NCBI RefSeq assembly: GCF_013003915.1
Contig: NZ_JABAIV010000002.1
Span: forward strand, 744,001 to 808,000
Direction of reading: 5' to 3'
Length of the DNA: 64,000 nt
DNA from: Telluria aromaticivorans
GTDB lineage: Bacteria > Pseudomonadota > Gammaproteobacteria > Burkholderiales > Burkholderiaceae_D
The translations under genes and the position numbers were made by a program. The notes under the pieces were generated by a model, which was given only the letters and a program-made list of their open reading frames with translations, was not told where the DNA came from and did not search any database. Positions 42,224 through 51,695 of this stretch are shown here, piece after piece (position 1 is the first letter of the stretch; each line of letters begins with the position of its first letter).

Positions 42224-43594
42224 TCACAAGCCCGCCGCGGCCTTCATCAGGTGGAACACCCGCGTATTCTCCATCGTCCCCTTGAACGGCGCCGAGCCCG
42301 CCCCTACCGCATACAGCTTGACGTCACCGCCGCCGTGCGACTCGTAGACCGTGCGCACGCCCGCCTCCTGCTGGTAGCGGTTGCCCTGGGCCGTGGCGCT
42401 GTCGACGTCCGCGCGTACATCCGGGCGCACCTTGCCGTTGCCGAAGACGAGCGCGGTGAAGGTCTTGCCGTCGGCGTCCTTCTTCGGCTCGCCGGTGGCG
42501 TAATCATGGACGATGTCCAGCACCTTGCTGCCGCGCTTCGGATAGCCGTTCAGCACCATGGTGTGGTCATGGTCGGCGGTGATGACGATCAGCGTGTTCT
42601 CCAGGCCCGGGTCGATGGTGCGCATGCGCTCTAACGAGGCCTGGATCGCTTCATCGAAAGCGACCGTGTCGGCCAGCGCGTTCTTCGCATTGGTGTCGTG
42701 CAGGGCGTGGTCGATCTTGCCGCCTTCGACCATCAGGAAGAAGCCATCCGGGTCTTTCGACAGCAGCTCGATCGCCTTCAGCGCCATTTCGCTCAAGGTC
42801 GGCTGCTCCGGGCGGCGCTCCAGGGAATAATCCATGTGGTCGTCGGCGCTGTAGATGCCGACGAACTTGCGGCCGGGTGTCGCCGACATCATGCCAGCGC
42901 GGGTGCCGGCCACGTAGTAGCCTTGCCCCGCCAGTTCCGCCATCAGGTCGCGGCCGTCGGCGCGGCCCTTCGGGTTGGCAGCCTTGTCCCAGGGCGTGAA
43001 ATGGTGGCGCCCGCCGCCCATCAGGACGTCCACGCCGTCTTTCAACGCCGGGTTGTAGCCGGCGCCGCCAGGCACGAGCTGGCGCGCGATGGTGTAGGCC
43101 GCGTCGCGGTGGCAGACGTGCGAGAAGGTCGACGCCGGCGTCGCGTGGGTCAGTTCGGTGGTGGTCACCGCGCCCACGGCCCGGCCAGCAGCCTTGGCCA
43201 GTTCCAGGATAGTCGGCGCCACATAGCCGTTGTTCTCGCCGCACTTGTCGACGGTGCGGTTGCCGTTGGCGTCCTTCTCCGGGTCGATGGCCTGCGCATC
43301 CTTCATCGAGATGCCGTCCTGGTTGATCTTCACGCCGGTCATGTAGGCGCCCATCGAGGGCGCGCTGTCGGTGGTCTGGAAGTCGTTCGAATAGGTCTTG
43401 ATGCGCGCGGTGCGCTCGAGCTTTTCGAAGTTCAGCAGGCCGTCTTCGCCGTGCTTGTAGATGCGCGCGGCGGTGATCGTGGTCGGGCCCATGCCGTCGC
43501 CAAGGAAGAAGATGATGTTTTTCGCTTGTGGCGCGGCGATGGCGCTGGCGCTGAACAGGCTGGCCGCTAGCAGCATTGGAAGTTGTCGTTTCAT
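42224..43594 (-). CDS. Alkaline phosphatase, secreted
   Basis: This 456-residue phosphomonoesterase should be periplasmic, with a Sec signal MKRQLPMLLAASLFSASAIA. Metal and active-site motifs of the PhoA superfamily are present: NIIFFLGDGMG, TTDSAPSMGAYMTG with the nucleophile Ser, FLMVEGGKIDHALH, and ITADHDHTMV, plus a C-terminal ESHGGGDVKLYAVG. The start at 43594 gives a clean signal peptide; an ATG at 43618 would overlap the upstream stop. It follows a related phosphatase by about 20 bp, so the two form one operon. I see no PhoB box. Confidence 0.93.
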   Translation of the reverse strand: MKRQLPMLLAASLFSASAIAAPQAKNIIFFLGDGMGPTTITAARIYKHGEDGLLNFEKLERTARIKTYSNDFQTTDSAPSMGAYMTGVKINQDGISMKDAQAIDPEKDANGNRTVDKCGENNGYVAPTILELAKAAGRAVGAVTTTELTHATPASTFSHVCHRDAAYTIARQLVPGGAGYNPALKDGVDVLMGGGRHHFTPWDKAANPKGRADGRDLMAELAGQGYYVAGTRAGMMSATPGRKFVGIYSADDHMDYSLERRPEQPTLSEMALKAIELLSKDPDGFFLMVEGGKIDHALHDTNAKNALADTVAFDEAIQASLERMRTIDPGLENTLIVITADHDHTMVLNGYPKRGSKVLDIVHDYATGEPKKDADGKTFTALVFGNGKVRPDVRADVDSATAQGNRYQQEAGVRTVYESHGGGDVKLYAVGAGSAPFKGTMENTRVFHLMKAAAGL

Positions 43595-43614
43595 GGTGGT
43601 GTCCAGTTCAAGGC

Positions 43615-45066
43615 TCACAGGCCGGCAGCGGTCTTGATCAGGCTGAAGACGCGGGTGTTGTCGATGGTCCCGCGGAACAGTTCCGCGCCGGCGCCGGCGG
43701 CGCCCAGGTAGACGTCCGAGCCGCCATGCGTTTCGGCGCCGGTGCGCGTGCGCACCACGGCTTCCTGGTGATAGTCGTCGCGCGTCACGACTTCGTCGGT
43801 CAAGGCGGGCTGGGTATTGCGGTTGCCGTTGATGCGGTTCTCGCCGGTGCCGAAGCCGATGATCGTGAACGGTCGGCCTTCCTTGTCCAGCTTCGGAGTG
43901 CCGTCAAGATTGCGCACCAGGCCCAGCACGCCCGGATTGGATGGTGTCGTCTTGCCGGTGCGGACCGTATAGCCGTTCAGGAGCAGCGTGTGGTCATGGT
44001 CGGCGGTCGACACCACCAGGGTGTTCTTCAGGCCCGGGTCGAGCGCTTCCATCTTGTCCAGTGCCTCCTGCATGGCGTGGTTGAACGACACGGTCTCTTG
44101 CAACGCGCGCTTGCCCAGTGTGGCATGCAGCGCATGGTCGATCAGGCCACCCTCGACCACCAGGAAGAAGCCGGCTCCCTGGCTGCCTGCGTGCGGCGCC
44201 AGCAGCTCGATGGCCTTGCGCGTCATCTCGCTCAGGCTCGGCTGGCTGGCCGGATTGCGCACGGCGTCGTAGTCCATGTGGTTGGTGGCGAACAGGCCGA
44301 TGGCGGGCTGCCCTGCGTTGGGCGCCAGTGCATTGAAGCCGGCGCTGTCGGACACGACACGCATGCCCTGGGCGCGCATCTCGGCCAGCAGGTCGCGGCC
44401 GTCGGCACGCTTGCCGCCGTGCGTGAAGGGCGTGAAGAACTGGGTCCCGCCGCCGAACATCACGTCGATGCCGCGGGCGCCCAGCGCGATGTTGTAACCG
44501 GCGCCGCCCGGCACCAGGGAAGCCGCGAAATCGGTTTCCAGCTTGCGGTGGCAGGCGTGGCCATAGGTCGATGCGGGAGTCGCATCGGTGACGCTGGTAT
44601 TCGTGACGACACCCGTCGCCATGCCGCGGCGCCTGGCCAGCTCCAGCAGCGTGACCGCGGGAGTGCCGTTCTCGCAGCTGCTCACCAGGGCGTTGCCGTT
44701 GACGTCCTTGCCTGGTGCGACCGAACGGGTGCCGGCCGACATCGAGATCACGCCGTTATCGTGCTTCACGCCCGTCATGTAGGCTGCCATGCCGGCGGCG
44801 CTGTCGGTTACCATCGCATTGTTCGAGAAAGTCTTCACGAAGGCCGATTCCGGCATGCGGTCGATGGTGAGCTCGCCGTCTTCACCCGCATGGAAGATGC
44901 GCGCGGCGGTCAGCGTGTTGATGCCCAGGCCATCGCCCAGGAAGAAGATCACGTTCTTGGCGCGCTGGGCGGCGGGTGCTTGCGTGGCAAGGGATGCTGG
45001 CGGAGCGGACGCGCAGCCGGCCAGCACGGCCAGGCAGGCGGCGCCGGCGAGGGTGGACAATCGCAT
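43615..45066 (-). CDS. Alkaline phosphatase, predicted lipoprotein
   Basis: This 483-residue homologue of the next gene has a lipoprotein signal; the lipobox is LAGC near residues 15-18 (ACLAVLAGCAS), so it is likely anchored to a membrane. Active-site motifs are NVIFFLGDGLG, VTDSAAGMAAYMTG, FLVVEGGLIDHALH, STADHDHTLLL and ETHGGSDVYLGAAG. It carries longer loops than its partner. The pair probably arose by duplication and then diverged in location. It is the first gene of the pair; a REPIN-like element lies about 100 bp upstream. Confidence 0.92.
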   Translation of the reverse strand: MRLSTLAGAACLAVLAGCASAPPASLATQAPAAQRAKNVIFFLGDGLGINTLTAARIFHAGEDGELTIDRMPESAFVKTFSNNAMVTDSAAGMAAYMTGVKHDNGVISMSAGTRSVAPGKDVNGNALVSSCENGTPAVTLLELARRRGMATGVVTNTSVTDATPASTYGHACHRKLETDFAASLVPGGAGYNIALGARGIDVMFGGGTQFFTPFTHGGKRADGRDLLAEMRAQGMRVVSDSAGFNALAPNAGQPAIGLFATNHMDYDAVRNPASQPSLSEMTRKAIELLAPHAGSQGAGFFLVVEGGLIDHALHATLGKRALQETVSFNHAMQEALDKMEALDPGLKNTLVVSTADHDHTLLLNGYTVRTGKTTPSNPGVLGLVRNLDGTPKLDKEGRPFTIIGFGTGENRINGNRNTQPALTDEVVTRDDYHQEAVVRTRTGAETHGGSDVYLGAAGAGAELFRGTIDNTRVFSLIKTAAGL

Positions 45067-45168
45067 GGAAACCTCTACGTCGGGAAAGCGTGAAGTTTAC
45101 ACCTTTGCCATGCAGGGATGGCGGATTGATATGTTGCGGGATTGTTGATGGGTGCGTTGCCGCGTACC

Positions 45169-45275
45169 GTAGGGTGGGCAGATTCTGCCCACGCGTTCAA
45201 CGATCTCTTGCAAACCGCAACACGATTTTTCACCCGGTGTTTGAACGCGCGGGCGGGAAACCCGCCCACCCTACG
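45169..45275. repeat. REPIN-like element 7
   Basis: The left hairpin is GTGGGCAGA/TCTGCCCAC followed by GCGTTCAAC. The right arm is TTTGAACGCGCGGGCGGG, loop, CCCGCCCACCCTAC. Both arms are of the TTCAAC type. Confidence 0.85.
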
Positions 45276-45353
45276 GTCGCGATATATTCCGCGTTACCGT
45301 CCAAGTTCACGTGCGGTCGCGAAGCATTCCGCGTTACCGTCCACGTTCACGTC
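45274..45353. repeat. Two tandem 40-bp direct repeats
   Basis: Units at 45274-45313 and 45314-45353 start CGGTCGCGA and share TTCCGCGTTACCGTCCA and GTTCACGT, differing at about five positions. A partial third unit (GATTCGCGGAATATTCC) runs to about 45370. They begin in the last bases of REPIN 7 and end just past the transglycosylase stop. Confidence 0.85.
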
Positions 45354-45386
45354 GATTCGCGGAATATTCCACGCCAGCTTGAACGT

Positions 45387-46013
45387 TCAAACCGCCGGCT
45401 TGAACTCCCACTTCTTCCACGCCGACAGCACCGCATTCGGATACTGTGGCTTGCCGCGGCTGCCGTTGTAGCGGCCCAGCGCCAGATAAAGGTTGCCCTT
45501 TTCCATGTCGATATACATGCGCAGGATCGAGCAGCCGTAGCGCAAATTGGTTTGCATGTGGAACAGCTTGCGGCGGTCGGAGTCGCCGATCACCTTGGTC
45601 CAGAACGGCATCACCTGCATGTAGCCGCGCGCGCCGGCGATCGAGATCGCGTACTTGCGGTAGGCCGACTCCACCTGGATCAGTCCCAGCACCAGGCCCG
45701 GGTCGAGCCCGGCGCGGGTGGATTCGTACCAGGCTACTTCGAGGAATTCGGTGCGCGAGCGTTCGTCGGGCAGGCGCTTGGCCAGGCGGCTCGACATCTC
45801 GTTGAACCATGCCTGGTAGCGCGCCCGCGCCGCCTCGTCGCGCAGCACCGGCTTGGGCGGCCGGCTGTCGCGGATGGCATTGGCCATGGCCAGGCGCACG
45901 CCGTCGGCCATGGCTTCTTCTTTCTGGTTTCCGGCGTGCGCAGGCCCGCCGAATACCAGTCCGGCGACCAGCAGCACACTTCCAACCCAGGAAACCAGCG
46001 TCACAAACGTCAC
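45387..46013 (-). CDS. Lytic transglycosylase, SLT family
   Basis: This 208-residue periplasmic enzyme should cleave peptidoglycan glycan strands to 1,6-anhydro ends. A signal peptide (about 1-27, [17 protein letters not shown]) precedes the SLT domain. The catalytic Glu is in [16 protein letters not shown] and is followed by [12 protein letters not shown] and [17 protein letters not shown]. The start is GTG at 46013, overlapping the proS stop (GTGA), so its translation is coupled to proS, an odd partnership. Longer frames upstream run antisense-like through proS. Confidence 0.9.
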   Translation of the reverse strand: MTFVTLVSWVGSVLLVAGLVFGGPAHAGNQKEEAMADGVRLAMANAIRDSRPPKPVLRDEAARARYQAWFNEMSSRLAKRLPDERSRTEFLEVAWYESTRAGLDPGLVLGLIQVESAYRKYAISIAGARGYMQVMPFWTKVIGDSDRRKLFHMQTNLRYGCSILRMYIDMEKGNLYLALGRYNGSRGKPQYPNAVLSAWKKWEFKPAV

Positions 46014-47728
46014 TTGCCGAGCTTGCCCTTGATGAAGGCGACCATCTCGTCGACCGGCACGCTGGTGGCAGCGTCGTCGCGGCGGCCCTGGTATTCCAGG
46101 TTGCCTTCCTTCAGGCCGCGCTCGCCGATCACGACACGGTGGGGCACGCCGATCAGTTCCCAGTCGGCGAACATTGCGCCCGGACGCAGGCCGCGGTCGT
46201 CGACGATCACGTCGATACCGGCCGCCTGCAGGTCTGCGTACAGCTTCTCGACCTGTTCCTTGACCATCTCGCTGCGGTCCATGCCCATCGGGCACAGCAC
46301 CAGCTCGAACGGCGCGATGGAATCGGGCCAGACGATGCCCTTGTCGTCGAAGTTCTGCTCGATCGCCGCGCCCAGGATGCGGGTCACGCCGATGCCGTAG
46401 CAGCCCATCTGCAGCGGGGCCGGCTTGCCGTTTTCGTCGAGGAAGGTCGCGCCCATGGCTTCCGAATAGGCGGTACCGAGCTGGAACACGTGGCCCACTT
46501 CGATGCCGCGTTCGATCGCCAGCACGCCCTTGCCGTCGGGCGAAGCATCGCCTTCGACCACGTTGCGCAGGTCGGCAACCAGGGGTTCAGCCACGTCGCG
46601 GCCCCAGTTGGCGCCCGTGTAGTGATAGTCGGCTTCGTTGGCACCGCAGATGAAATCGGCCATATTGGCGACGGTGCGGTCGGCCACCACGACCACCGGC
46701 GCCCTGGTATTGATCGGGCCGAGGTAGCCCGGCACGGTGCCGTAGACTTCCTGGATCTCGGCTTCGGTCGAGAAGCGGAAGTCCTTCAGGCCCTCGACTT
46801 TCGAGACCTTGATCTCGTTGAGCTCATGGTCGGCGCGCAGCAGCAGCAGGAAGTAGGTCTTCTTTCCTTCGTGCTCGACGGTCAGGGCGATGCTCTTGAC
46901 GTGCTGCTGGAGCGGCACGTTCAGCAGTTCGGCCACGGCTTCGCACTTGGTCTTGCCGGGGGTCGAGGTCTTGGCCAGCGGCTGGTTGGCCGCGCCGCGC
47001 TCGCCGATGCTGAGGGCTTCGGCCGCTTCCATGTTGGCCGCGAAATCGGAGTCCGGGCAGTAGACCAGCGCGTCTTCGCCGGTGCTGGCGATGACGTGGA
47101 ATTCGTGCGAGCCGGTGCCGCCGATGGCGCCGTTGTCGGCCGCCACCGCGCGGAACTTCAGGCCGAAGCGCGTGAAGATCTTCGAATACGCGTCGAACAT
47201 GGTCTGGTAGGACTGCTGCATGCCGGCCACGTCGCGGTCGAACGAGTACGCATCTTTCATGGTGAATTCGCGGCCGCGCATCAGGCCGAAGCGCGGACGG
47301 CGCTCGTCGCGGAACTTGGTCTGGATGTGATAGAAGTTGACCGGCAGCTGGCGGTAGGACTTGAGCTCGCTGCGCACGACGTCGGTAATGACTTCTTCCG
47401 AGGTCGGCTGGATCGCGAATTCACGGCCGTGGCGGTCTTTGACGCGCATCAGTTCCGGGCCCATCTTGTCCCAGCGGCCGGTTTCCTGCCACAGTTCGGC
47501 CGGCTGCACGAGCGGCATCAGGAGTTCGATTGCGCCGGCACGGTTCATTTCTTCGCGGATGATGCCCTCGACCTTGCGGATGACGCGCAGGCCCGTCGGC
47601 ATATAGGTGTAGATGCCCGAGCCAAGCCGCTTGATCATCCCGGCACGCATCATCAGCTGGTGGCTGACGATTTCGGCGTCGGAAGGCGCTTCTTTCAGAG
47701 TTGAAATAAAAAATCGTGAGGCACGCAT
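46010..47728 (-). CDS. proS: Prolyl-tRNA synthetase
   Basis: This 572-residue class II synthetase has motif 2 ([23 protein letters not shown], quoted in part as [16 protein letters not shown]) and motif 3 ([13 protein letters not shown]). The bacterial INS editing domain lies between them (about 230-380, with [11 protein letters not shown]). The C-terminal anticodon-binding domain includes [22 protein letters not shown]. The length fits the bacterial type. It is divergent from rppH, and the lytic transglycosylase gene follows with a 4-bp overlap. Confidence 0.98.
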   Translation of the reverse strand: MRASRFFISTLKEAPSDAEIVSHQLMMRAGMIKRLGSGIYTYMPTGLRVIRKVEGIIREEMNRAGAIELLMPLVQPAELWQETGRWDKMGPELMRVKDRHGREFAIQPTSEEVITDVVRSELKSYRQLPVNFYHIQTKFRDERRPRFGLMRGREFTMKDAYSFDRDVAGMQQSYQTMFDAYSKIFTRFGLKFRAVAADNGAIGGTGSHEFHVIASTGEDALVYCPDSDFAANMEAAEALSIGERGAANQPLAKTSTPGKTKCEAVAELLNVPLQQHVKSIALTVEHEGKKTYFLLLLRADHELNEIKVSKVEGLKDFRFSTEAEIQEVYGTVPGYLGPINTRAPVVVVADRTVANMADFICGANEADYHYTGANWGRDVAEPLVADLRNVVEGDASPDGKGVLAIERGIEVGHVFQLGTAYSEAMGATFLDENGKPAPLQMGCYGIGVTRILGAAIEQNFDDKGIVWPDSIAPFELVLCPMGMDRSEMVKEQVEKLYADLQAAGIDVIVDDRGLRPGAMFADWELIGVPHRVVIGERGLKEGNLEYQGRRDDAATSVPVDEMVAFIKGKLGK

Positions 47729-47758
47729 ATCGATGAATTCTTTTTAAAAAGAGAGAGT

Positions 47759-47764
47759 TATAAT
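47759..47764 (+). promoter_or_regulatory. Possible rppH -10 hexamer
   Basis: TATAAT is a perfect -10 in the proS-rppH divergent gap, but no good -35 lies 16-18 bp upstream. If used, the rppH leader would be about 160 nt. Confidence 0.3.
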
Positions 47765-47932
47765 CGACCTAATTTTAAAGGATTAGCTGGCTGATGCGTC
47801 CAATCTTTCTACAAATGGGTCCGGAACACGCAGTACCTGCCTCGCCGGCAACTTGCCGGCACAGTGGGCACGGCAATTTGTGGGTAAAAATATAAGGATC
47901 GTACGGCTGGCAGAAAGTTTCGAGGTGCACTT

Positions 47933-48580
47933 ATGCTCGATCGTGAAGGGTTTCGCCCCAACGTCGGCATCATCCTGCTGAACGCCAATAACGAGGTGTG
48001 GTGGGGCAAGCGGGTGCGCGAGCACTCATGGCAATTTCCGCAAGGGGGGATCAAATACGGCGAGACGCCGGAACAGGCGATGTACCGCGAGCTCGAGGAA
48101 GAAATCGGCTTGCGCCAGGAGCATGTCAAGATCGTGGGCCGCACCCGCGACTGGCTGCGCTATGAGGTGCCAGATCACTTCATCAAGCGCGAGATCCGCG
48201 GCCACTACCGTGGCCAGAAGCAGATCTGGTTCCTGTTACGGATGGTGGCGCGCGATAACGACGTCAACCTTCGCCTGACCGACCATCCCGAGTTTGACGC
48301 CTGGCGCTGGCACGACTACTGGGTGCCGCTGGACGTGGTCATCGAATTCAAGCGCGATGTCTACCAGCGGGCGCTGCAGGAGTTGTCGCGTTTCATCACG
48401 TGGCCAGCCAAGACCAGTGGCCCGCATGGCGAACGCCGCCATAGCGCGCGCTACCTGCGCCAGCCGCACGGCCGCGCGCAGGGTGGCGCCAAGCCGGTCC
48501 AGCCGACCACGCTGGCGGCGGCGACAACCGTAGTTGCCCCGGTGGCTGCGGAACCGCTGGTGCTGGTGCCGAACAAGTAA
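47933..48580 (+). CDS. rppH: RNA pyrophosphohydrolase RppH
   Basis: This Nudix hydrolase removes pyrophosphate from the 5' end of mRNA and starts its decay. The Nudix box runs from [17 protein letters not shown] into EEEIGL (about 39-61), with the catalytic [13 protein letters not shown] and [16 protein letters not shown] are RppH features. At 215 residues it is longer than E. coli RppH (176), with a C-terminal Ala/Val-rich, probably disordered tail after about 160. It is divergent from proS, a common arrangement in betaproteobacteria. Confidence 0.95.
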   Translation: MLDREGFRPNVGIILLNANNEVWWGKRVREHSWQFPQGGIKYGETPEQAMYRELEEEIGLRQEHVKIVGRTRDWLRYEVPDHFIKREIRGHYRGQKQIWFLLRMVARDNDVNLRLTDHPEFDAWRWHDYWVPLDVVIEFKRDVYQRALQELSRFITWPAKTSGPHGERRHSARYLRQPHGRAQGGAKPVQPTTLAAATTVVAPVAAEPLVLVPNK

Positions 48581-48589
48581 GACCCGCAT

Positions 48590-48613
48590 GGAGACCGGCC
48601 CCGGCCGGTTTCC
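48590..48613 (+). terminator. Candidate rppH terminator
   Basis: GGAGACCGGCC and GGCCGGTTTCC pair with one G-T wobble around a 2-base centre 9 bp after the stop. There is no U-tract, so it is only a candidate. Confidence 0.45.
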
Positions 48614-48747
48614 ATTCACTTTCCTGTGCCCAGTCCTGCGGCGCAGGCACCCCTATGCGCCACGCATTAACAGCGCCTGCAATATCACTTCTGCAATACT
48701 CTCCGCGGCCTTCCCGCCGCGGCTGCACGAACGAAACCGCATCGCGC

Positions 48748-48753
48748 TACAAT
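48748..48753 (+). promoter_or_regulatory. Possible -10 of the DUF1841 gene
   Basis: TACAAT lies 34 bp upstream of the DUF1841 ATG, a fitting distance. The -35 is poor (CTGCAC-like), so confidence is low. Confidence 0.35.
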
Positions 48754-48786
48754 GCCGGCTTCCTCCTTTCTTGCCCCTCCCCCGAC

Positions 48787-49215
48787 ATGTTTACACCGTC
48801 TTCGCACGACGTCCGCCGCTTCTTTTGCGAAGCCCTGCGCAAGCAGCGCAACGGCGAGATCCTGACGCCGATGGACGCCATCGCGGCCGACTGGATCGCC
48901 CAGCACCCTGAATACCATGAACAGCTCGACGACGTCGAGGCGGCGATCGCGCGCGATTACTCGGTCGAAGGCGGCCAGTCGAACCCCTTCCTGCACCTGT
49001 CGATGCACCTGTCGATCGCCGAGCAGGTAGCAGTCGACCAGCCGCGCGGCATCAAGGCCGCGCACGACCTGCTGGTCTCCCGGCGCGGCGAGCACGACGC
49101 CCACCACGAGATCATGGAATGCCTGGGCGAGATGATCTGGGCGTCGCAGCGCAACGGCGTGCCGCCGGATACCGAGGCGTATATCGATTGCGTGCGCAGG
49201 CGCGCCGCGCGCTGA
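48787..49215 (+). CDS. DUF1841 protein
   Basis: This 142-residue cytoplasmic protein matches DUF1841: MFTPSSHDVRRFFCEALRK, LTPMDAIAADWIAQHPEYHEQL, NPFLHLSMHLSIAEQVAVDQP and HDAHHEIMECLGEMIW. The family is conserved in beta- and gammaproteobacteria and has no established function. I chose the ATG at 48787 because it starts the conserved block; the longer frame reads through the upstream promoter region. Confidence 0.9.
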   Translation: MFTPSSHDVRRFFCEALRKQRNGEILTPMDAIAADWIAQHPEYHEQLDDVEAAIARDYSVEGGQSNPFLHLSMHLSIAEQVAVDQPRGIKAAHDLLVSRRGEHDAHHEIMECLGEMIWASQRNGVPPDTEAYIDCVRRRAAR

Positions 49216-49324
49216 GTTGGCGATGCCGGGGTGCGATATGCATGGGAGATTGAAAAACTGCTAACGCTTCACTAGAATCGGGTCTGCCCGGAGCCTGGCT
49301 CCATTACCGTTCCTCCCTACGACG

Positions 49325-50869
49325 ATGGGACCGATGAAGCTGACCCTCCTTCCGACACTGGGCGCCCTGGCGCTTGCAGCAAGCCTGGCCTCGGGCGCAT
49401 CGTCCGCGCAAACGCGCTGCCAGTATGCGACGATCGCGGCGCTTCCCCTCAGCTACAGCGGTCCTGGCCTTGAAATGACGACGGTCGGCAGCATCAACGG
49501 CAAGCCGGCCGTGATGCTGGTCGATACGGGCGCGGTCTCGGTCATGCTGACCGAACACGGCGCACGTCGTCACAAGCTCGCCTTGACCTCCACCTCGCGC
49601 ACGCTCAGCGCCGTCGGCGGCGAGGTCCCGGTCTACAAGACCGTCGTCAATGAAGTGTCAATCGGTGCTTCGCGTGCAGGCAAGACTTCCCTGCAAGTGA
49701 TTGGGGAAATGGGCGACCCGAGCGTCTACGACGCGGCCATCGGCGCGCCCTTCCTGCTGCAGGCCGACCTCGAGCTGTTCCTCGCAAATAAAGAGCTGCG
49801 CATGTTCCGCGCGCTCGACTGCAGCAGCGATGCCTTCCTCGCGTACTGGAATCCGTCGGCCTCGGTCGTTCCTTTCCACTGGGGCTTCGACGGCCATCTC
49901 AATCCGCGCTTTACCGTGCAAATCAACGGCAAGAATGCCTCGGCGATGATCGACACCGGTGCCAATCTCACTTCGATCAGCCTCTCGACCGCCAAGCGCC
50001 TGGGCATCCATCCGGACAAGGCCAGGATCGACCGGATCGAAGACGCCCGCGGTTGGGGCAAGGCGCCGGCGGCCCGTTGGCGCGGCGCTTTCAAGACCTT
50101 CCAGGTCGGGCAAGAGCTGATCGAGAATGCGCCCATCGGCATCATCGACCATGACTCGGGGATGGCCGAGGTCATTCTCGGCACCGACTTCCTGCGTGCT
50201 TACCGCGTGCTGCTGTCCATGAGCCAGAAAAAACTGTACCTCAGCTATGTGGGCGGGCTGCCCTTCTCGACCGGACAAATGGTCGAGCCGTGGATCGAGG
50301 CCGAGGCGCAGGGCGGCAATACCGACGCGCAAATGCGGCTGGCCAGGGCATATGGCGCCGGAGTGGGCGTGGCGAAGGACGAAGGCGCGGCGAACGCCTG
50401 GTTCGAGCGGGCAGCACTCGCGGGCAACGGCCACGCGCTCCTGCTGACCGGGCGCAGGCTCGCCACCGAAGGCCAGCCCAAGGCTGCCGCGCAGCGCCTG
50501 CGCGCAGGGCTGGACAAGCTGCCGGGCCTGCGCGACGCCGCGCTATGGCTCTACATCGCCCGGGTGCGCAGCGGGGAAGCCGGGTTGGCCAAGACCGAAC
50601 TCGCTGCCAGCGCCCCGGCCGACACCCTCACACTGGAGTCCCTTCCACTAACCGGCTTCTACCTCGGCAAGTTCAGTGCGGACGAGGTGATCAAGGAATA
50701 TTCGCTGCCTTCCGTCGACGAAGCAGCGCGCTGCTACGCGTCCAGCACCCTGAACGAATGGTACGACGCACATGGTATCGCCGAACGCCCCGCTGGGCTG
50801 GCAGCGCTGGCCCGCCAATGCACGGCCGGCGCGGACGGCGCCAAGCCGGCGGCGGCAGCCGGTCCCTAG
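49325..50869 (+). CDS. Double retropepsin-like aspartic protease with Sel1-like repeats
   Basis: This 514-residue protein has a signal peptide (about 1-29, ending SSAQ), so it acts in the periplasm. Two aspartyl-protease-like domains follow: VMLVDTGAVSVML with Asp67 and SAMIDTGANLTSIS with Asp210. Each has the downstream hydrophobic-Gly loop (AAIGAPFL, VILGTDFL). About 330-400 holds a Sel1/TPR-type repeat (DAQMRLARAYGAGVGVAKDEG). Bacterial retropepsin-like proteins usually have one domain and dimerise; here a single chain could form the active site from both halves. ATGs at 49325 and 49334 are both possible starts. Substrate unknown. Confidence 0.85.
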   Translation: MGPMKLTLLPTLGALALAASLASGASSAQTRCQYATIAALPLSYSGPGLEMTTVGSINGKPAVMLVDTGAVSVMLTEHGARRHKLALTSTSRTLSAVGGEVPVYKTVVNEVSIGASRAGKTSLQVIGEMGDPSVYDAAIGAPFLLQADLELFLANKELRMFRALDCSSDAFLAYWNPSASVVPFHWGFDGHLNPRFTVQINGKNASAMIDTGANLTSISLSTAKRLGIHPDKARIDRIEDARGWGKAPAARWRGAFKTFQVGQELIENAPIGIIDHDSGMAEVILGTDFLRAYRVLLSMSQKKLYLSYVGGLPFSTGQMVEPWIEAEAQGGNTDAQMRLARAYGAGVGVAKDEGAANAWFERAALAGNGHALLLTGRRLATEGQPKAAAQRLRAGLDKLPGLRDAALWLYIARVRSGEAGLAKTELAASAPADTLTLESLPLTGFYLGKFSADEVIKEYSLPSVDEAARCYASSTLNEWYDAHGIAERPAGLAALARQCTAGADGAKPAAAAGP

Positions 50870-50929
50870 TCGCGTCGAGCCTGGCCCAGCGTGCCGCAGA
50901 TCGCGCGGGTGGCGGCAACCTCAAAAACA

Positions 50930-50966
50930 AATCCCCCCGCCGGCTGCCCGGTCGGGGGGATTTTTT
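50930..50966. terminator. Bidirectional terminator
   Basis: AATCCCCCCG and CGGGGGGATT form a 10-bp stem with a 13-base loop followed by TTTT; A residues on the left serve the other strand. It separates the protease gene and the convergent cytochrome genes. Confidence 0.88.
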
Positions 50967-50997
50967 AACTGGCCTGCGTATGCTTACGTGCAGATGC

Positions 50998-51348
50998 TTA
51001 TTTGCTGACGACGAGCTGCGACGGCAGCTTCGCCAGGTAGGCGCCGATATCGGCCATGTCCTGGTTCGACAGCGGCTGCACCTGGGCCGACATGATCGGG
51101 TTGGTGCGGCCGTTGGCGCCGGCGCCGCGCTTGTAGGCGTGCAGTGCATGCGTCAGGTATTCGGCGTGCTGGCCGGCCAGCTTCGGATAGCTCGGGTCGA
51201 TCGGCTTGTTGTAGTCGGCGCCGTGGCAGGATGCGCAGTTGTACTTCTTGGCCAGGGCTTCGCCCTTCGTGACGTCGGCGGCCGAGGCAAAGCTGGTGGC
51301 GCCGAGGCTGAAAGCGCCGAACACCAGCGCGGAAACGAGTTTCTTCAT
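50998..51348 (-). CDS. Class I cytochrome c (c4/c553-like)
   Basis: This 116-residue periplasmic monohaem cytochrome has a signal peptide ending ASA at about 23. The haem site is CASCH (C38, C41, H42) and the likely axial ligand is Met86 in NPIMSAQVQPLS. YPKLAGQHAEYL is typical of half of a cytochrome c4. It lies 8 bp after a second cytochrome gene on the same strand, so the pair may act together like the two domains of a diheme c4. The electron partner is unknown. Confidence 0.93.
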   Translation of the reverse strand: MKKLVSALVFGAFSLGATSFASAADVTKGEALAKKYNCASCHGADYNKPIDPSYPKLAGQHAEYLTHALHAYKRGAGANGRTNPIMSAQVQPLSNQDMADIGAYLAKLPSQLVVSK

Positions 51349-51356
51349 GGCTGTCC

Positions 51357-51695
51357 TTAGCGCTTGGCGTTGGCTGGGGTCTGCTGCGCGTAGTACGCGG
51401 CGACGTCGGCGATGTCCTGGTCGCTCAGGCTGGCGGCGATGCCGCGCATCGACGGGTGCTTGCGGTCGCCCTTTTTATAGGCGTGCAGTGCCGATTCGAT
51501 GTATTTGGCGGACTGGCCGCCGATCATCGGCACCCGGTAGACCTCGGGGAAGGACGCCTTGTAGCCAGGGATGCCGTGGCAGCCGATGCACATTTCGATC
51601 TTGCTTGCGGCTGCCTTCGGGTTGCCGACGACTTCCGCTGCTGCTGCGGTACCGGCAAACGCCGCCAGTACCAGTAGTGCCAAAGATGTTTTCAT
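51357..51695 (-). CDS. Class I cytochrome c (c4/c553-like)
   Basis: This 112-residue periplasmic cytochrome has a signal peptide ending AAA at about 20, haem site CIGCH (C36, C39, H40), and a likely axial Met83 in HPSMRGIAASLS. It shares MIGGQSAKYIESALHAYKKG with its neighbour's AGQHAEYLTHALHAYKRG, so the two are paralogues. The ATG at 51695 is chosen because it starts the signal peptide; the longer frame adds 32 unrelated residues. It is the first gene of the two-gene operon. Confidence 0.93.
   Translation of the reverse strand: MKTSLALLVLAAFAGTAAAAEVVGNPKAAASKIEMCIGCHGIPGYKASFPEVYRVPMIGGQSAKYIESALHAYKKGDRKHPSMRGIAASLSDQDIADVAAYYAQQTPANAKR

Larger units (their letters stand above)
45067..45386. 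other. Intergenic region with REPIN and tandem repeat
   Basis: This 320-bp region holds a REPIN-like element (45169-45275) and a 40-bp direct repeat (45274-45353). The promoter of the phosphatase operon should lie in its left part, but no convincing hexamers or PhoB box are seen. Confidence 0.5.

Noticed and set aside
45067-45168. PhoB box upstream of the alkaline phosphatases
   Set aside because: No pair of CTGTCAT-like repeats 11 bp apart is found.
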